This document shows positions 40,171-42,316 of a stretch of 42,316 bases of DNA, in pieces (within the stretch, counting starts at the first letter, position 1; every line of letters starts with the position of its first letter). The notes beneath the pieces were generated by a model that was not told the origin of the DNA, searched no databases, and saw nothing but the letters and a program-made list of their open reading frames with translations. Origin of the DNA: Chara braunii (lineage: Eukaryota > Streptophyta > Charophyceae > Charales > Characeae); NCBI GenBank assembly GCA_003427395.1, contig BFEA01000885.1:380287-422602 (forward strand), in the 5' to 3' direction. A program made the translations under genes and the position numbers.

Positions 40171-41240
40171 CCTACGGGCCCGACGTGTTTCTCGAAGTTG
40201 TGCCAGAACTGCTGGCAACATTGCTACCCTGGGAATTGGAGGATCCCATCGCCTGCCCCATTGTAGGCGGGATCTTTTCCGTCACCTTCTTGTTTCGACA
40301 CTTAAACTGGTTATGGCCATATTGGCCACAACGAATTCAAGCTTGCCATGTGTAACGGTCTCTCTACACGTCCTATGTGAGGCCCACTTTCTCCCATGGT
40401 GGAGCATTGGGGTCTACTTGACTCCTAGACCGGGAGCCTCCACGACGTCTACCGGTCGTCTTACCTTTCCGGACTGAGGCAGCGACTGCTCCACGCCCTG
40501 AAGCCTCTACGCTGCCCGCCTCTGAACCTACTCCATCCTGGAAGTCGTCATCTAATTCGATGGTCGAGCCATCGTTATCGGCGAACATAATGTGACCCTT
40601 TGCTTTCCAATTGGGAGGCAGTGCCTTCTTCCTATGATCCGTCGTGGGTTTGTGCCCGTGCCCTATCTTTGCCTCTAGGTCTAGGGCCTTCTTGCTGAAC
40701 GAAGGGAAGTCGTGTATGGTGATCTGGGCCTCACCATAGCAGGCATGGGAAGACATCTCAGGTGAGTGGTAAGCAAGACTTGGGGGTCATAGCGCACTCC
40801 AGGTACACAGATCAGACGCTGCACTGTGTATGTGGCGTCCCTCTGCTTCTCTGCCTATATCTCTCCTAATGCCTTTTGTAGTTGTGCCTCCTGAGCACTT
40901 GCTCTCTGTACGGCGACCTCCTCGGGAGTCAGCACTAACTGTTGGCTTGCCATCACACCAGCGGACTGACTAAGGGTCTGTGCAAGCGCCACCCCTACAG
41001 TCCCTGAACTACTGGCTTGGGAGCTTGCGCACCTGTGGCCATGGCCGCTGAAGTAGCGGCTTCGCTTGTGAACGCCCTGCTTGCCTCTGCGGCCCTAGCT
41101 CTCCACTGCTGCTGTTGTCTCCCCCTAAGCTATCGGAACAAAATTTTGTCACCCTCGGGTCCTAATGCCACGTAGGCCAGCAGGCGTCTTGCCGATCGCA
41201 AGATCCTATCATCCGGGTCAGGGTCCTCCCTGTCGCTCAT
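40171..41240 (-). pseudogene. Chromovirus A2 gag with capsid region deleted
   Basis: The ATG at 41240 on the minus strand starts MSDREDPDPDDRILRSARRL, matching A1. The helical N-terminus continues with stops to about 40840. There GEI-stop-AEKQ runs directly into RDATYTVQRLICVPGVRYDP. In A1 about 880 bp lie between these points, including the Pro/Gln linker and the capsid core. 40756-40373 gives FSKKALDLEAKIGHGHKPTT, STIELDDDFQDGVGSEAGSV and GRRRGGSRSRSQVDPNAPPW. The knuckle (ATMWP NQFKC region near 40310) is degenerate. A2 gag cannot form a normal particle protein. Confidence 0.85.
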
Positions 41241-41787
41241 ATGCTACAGTATCGTTCACTGTCTGCACTAGGGTACACACGTTTGCCTACCGCAGCGTAG
41301 TGTTCAGACCGATTTAAAATAAATAAAAATAAACAATTGGTGGTATTGTCAGATAATACACAGTTGGGTTCAACAGGTAAGTTCAGATTCCTACAAACGA
41401 GGCTATTTAATTTGACTAGTTCGCAAACAGAAAGCAGATAAGAAGAAACAGTAATTTCTACCTATGTTGTCTGTCAGGTGTGTCAATGGCTATAACATCT
41501 AACTAATCAAACTAAAAATAAAATCATTTGCATGGCTGTTTGCAGAGTGGAATTGTACACGAACTTATCACCTGAAATCTACCCCTCCCTCAGTTCTTGT
41601 TAAGTGTATCTTGAGGTCAGCGTCCCTGAGCGCTCCAGATGGCGTGCATATCTAAAGGTGTGCACACGGCCCACCCCTGTGCCCCGAGTCAATGCTGAGC
41701 CGCCCAGCCCTGCACCATGTTTACCGTCGCGTGCAGCGAGCCTTACACCGACCGATTGGCTGATCAAGAGGTGTTTAAGGATGGCCA
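41241..41787 (-). other. Chromovirus A2 partial leader
   Basis: It corresponds to A1 29376-29911 in inverted orientation. It breaks off at about 41787, where A3 integrase sequence begins. The last shared words are CTTGATCAGCCAAT and GGTGGCC/GGTGGTC. Confidence 0.75.
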
Positions 41788-42316
41788 CCGAAAACAGGGT
41801 AAGTGCGTAAGTGACCAGGGATGCGCACAACATAAGACGGCCCATCTGGTTCATTCCCAACAACATCCAGAATCTCCCATGGTCCAATGTACTGTGGCAT
41901 GAGCTTGTGGGAGATCCCGTGCTCCTGTCTCAGTTTTGAGATCTTGACCCAGACTCTCTCTCCTACCCGAAACGTGGCTGGGCGGCGGTGTTTGTTCTCA
42001 GACTCTATCATCGCCGCCTGTGCTTTGTGAATCTGCTCAACAGCCTGCTGCATCAGTTGCTCATATCGATAAGCAAACTCTGAAGTCCCAGGTGCAGCAG
42101 GGGGCTGGTTCTCAGGTAGTAAGAAATCCAAGGGCAGTCTAGGCTTAAAGGTTAATAGTAGACTATTCGGGCTCACGCCCGTTGCACTGTGGACCGCGTT
42201 GTTGTACTGGTTGGCAATGAGAGCAAGTTTCTCATCCCAGTCTACCTGATTTGGCTTGATGTAATGCCTCAGCAGGTGTTGTACAACGCGGTTCAACTGT
42301 TCTGCTTGTCCATTCG
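41788..42316 (-). pseudogene. Chromovirus A3 integrase fragment, open to the window edge
   Basis: On the minus strand from 42316 it reads NGQAEQLNRVVQHLLRHYIK (catalytic Glu region), DEKLALIANQYNNAVHSATG, ENKHRRPATFRVGERVWVK, the GPF/Y segment QYIGPWEILDVVGN and GHLRTYPVF. It then leaves homology and reads GGHP into the A2 leader. No stop interrupts about 173 codons, in contrast to A2. It lacks the tail after YPVF (HSSKLAPFEETDQF in A2). It is therefore the 3'-truncated end of a third family member joined head-on to A2; the rest lies outside the window. Confidence 0.85.

Larger units (their letters stand above)
35617..41787 (-). mobile_element. Chromovirus A2, with 3' LTR and pol but rearranged 5' end
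   Basis: Same family as A1 in opposite orientation. On the minus strand: part of the leader (41787-41241), gag with its middle deleted (41240-40300), protease (40170-39558), RT (39540-38500), RNase H (38500-38150), integrase plus chromodomain-like tail (38133-36605), polypurine tract (36571-36561) and 3' LTR (36560-35617). The 5' LTR, primer site and first 0.7 kb of leader are absent; instead integrase sequence of another copy (A3) is joined directly to the leader. A1 and A2 face each other tail to tail, 2.2 kb apart. Confidence 0.9.

Overview
The window is eukaryotic and consists almost entirely of transposable elements in various stages of decay. No intact host gene, tRNA, rRNA or CRISPR array was found. 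The gag proteins (MSDRED... and MSYFWKCLQ... types), the chromodomain-bearing Ty3/gypsy polyproteins, an initiator-Met-tRNA primer site and GC content near 50% suggest a streptophyte genome, most likely a charophyte alga such as Chara braunii. The species is an inference from recall of similar gag proteins, not from a search. Isolated Ns (22988, 27498, 28260-28261) show it is an assembled draft.

Layout: 1-385 is simple repeat followed by GC-rich sequence. 386-3602 is a 5'-truncated, frameshifted L1-like LINE ending in an A-rich tail. 3604-4740 is copy 1 of an unclassified dispersed repeat (R1). About 5061-26800 is a four-layer nest. The oldest layer is chromovirus C (minus strand), split in its RNase H into 5453-7111 and 24387-26800. 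The splitting insertion is a DNA transposon with 18-bp terminal inverted repeats and TTAA target duplications (7112-24382). Inside it sits chromovirus B (minus strand, 7551-23493, target duplication GGTGG). The 3' LTR of B is itself split by a 7376-bp insert (8431-15806) with no recognisable coding sequence.

27482-33780 is a tandemly duplicated host segment. One of its units carries chromovirus A1 (27700-33407, plus strand), with complete 941- and 936-bp LTRs, a primer site and a gag, but with almost all of pol deleted. 34236-35616 is R1 copy 2. From 35617 onward lies chromovirus A2 (minus strand, same family as A1), which keeps most of pol but has lost the middle of gag. Its 5' end is fused at about 41787 to the integrase of a third copy, A3, which runs off the window.

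The most unusual part is the 7.4-kb non-coding insert. It holds ten irregularly spaced hairpins (12101-12918) with a conserved loop and stems that change sequence while keeping their pairing, a second three-member hairpin repeat (13199-13522), and further clusters of short perfect hairpins (9781-10332, 14529-14554, 15041-15106, 15498-15588). I recognise no described family in it; it is the best candidate here for an undescribed element or structured non-coding RNA.
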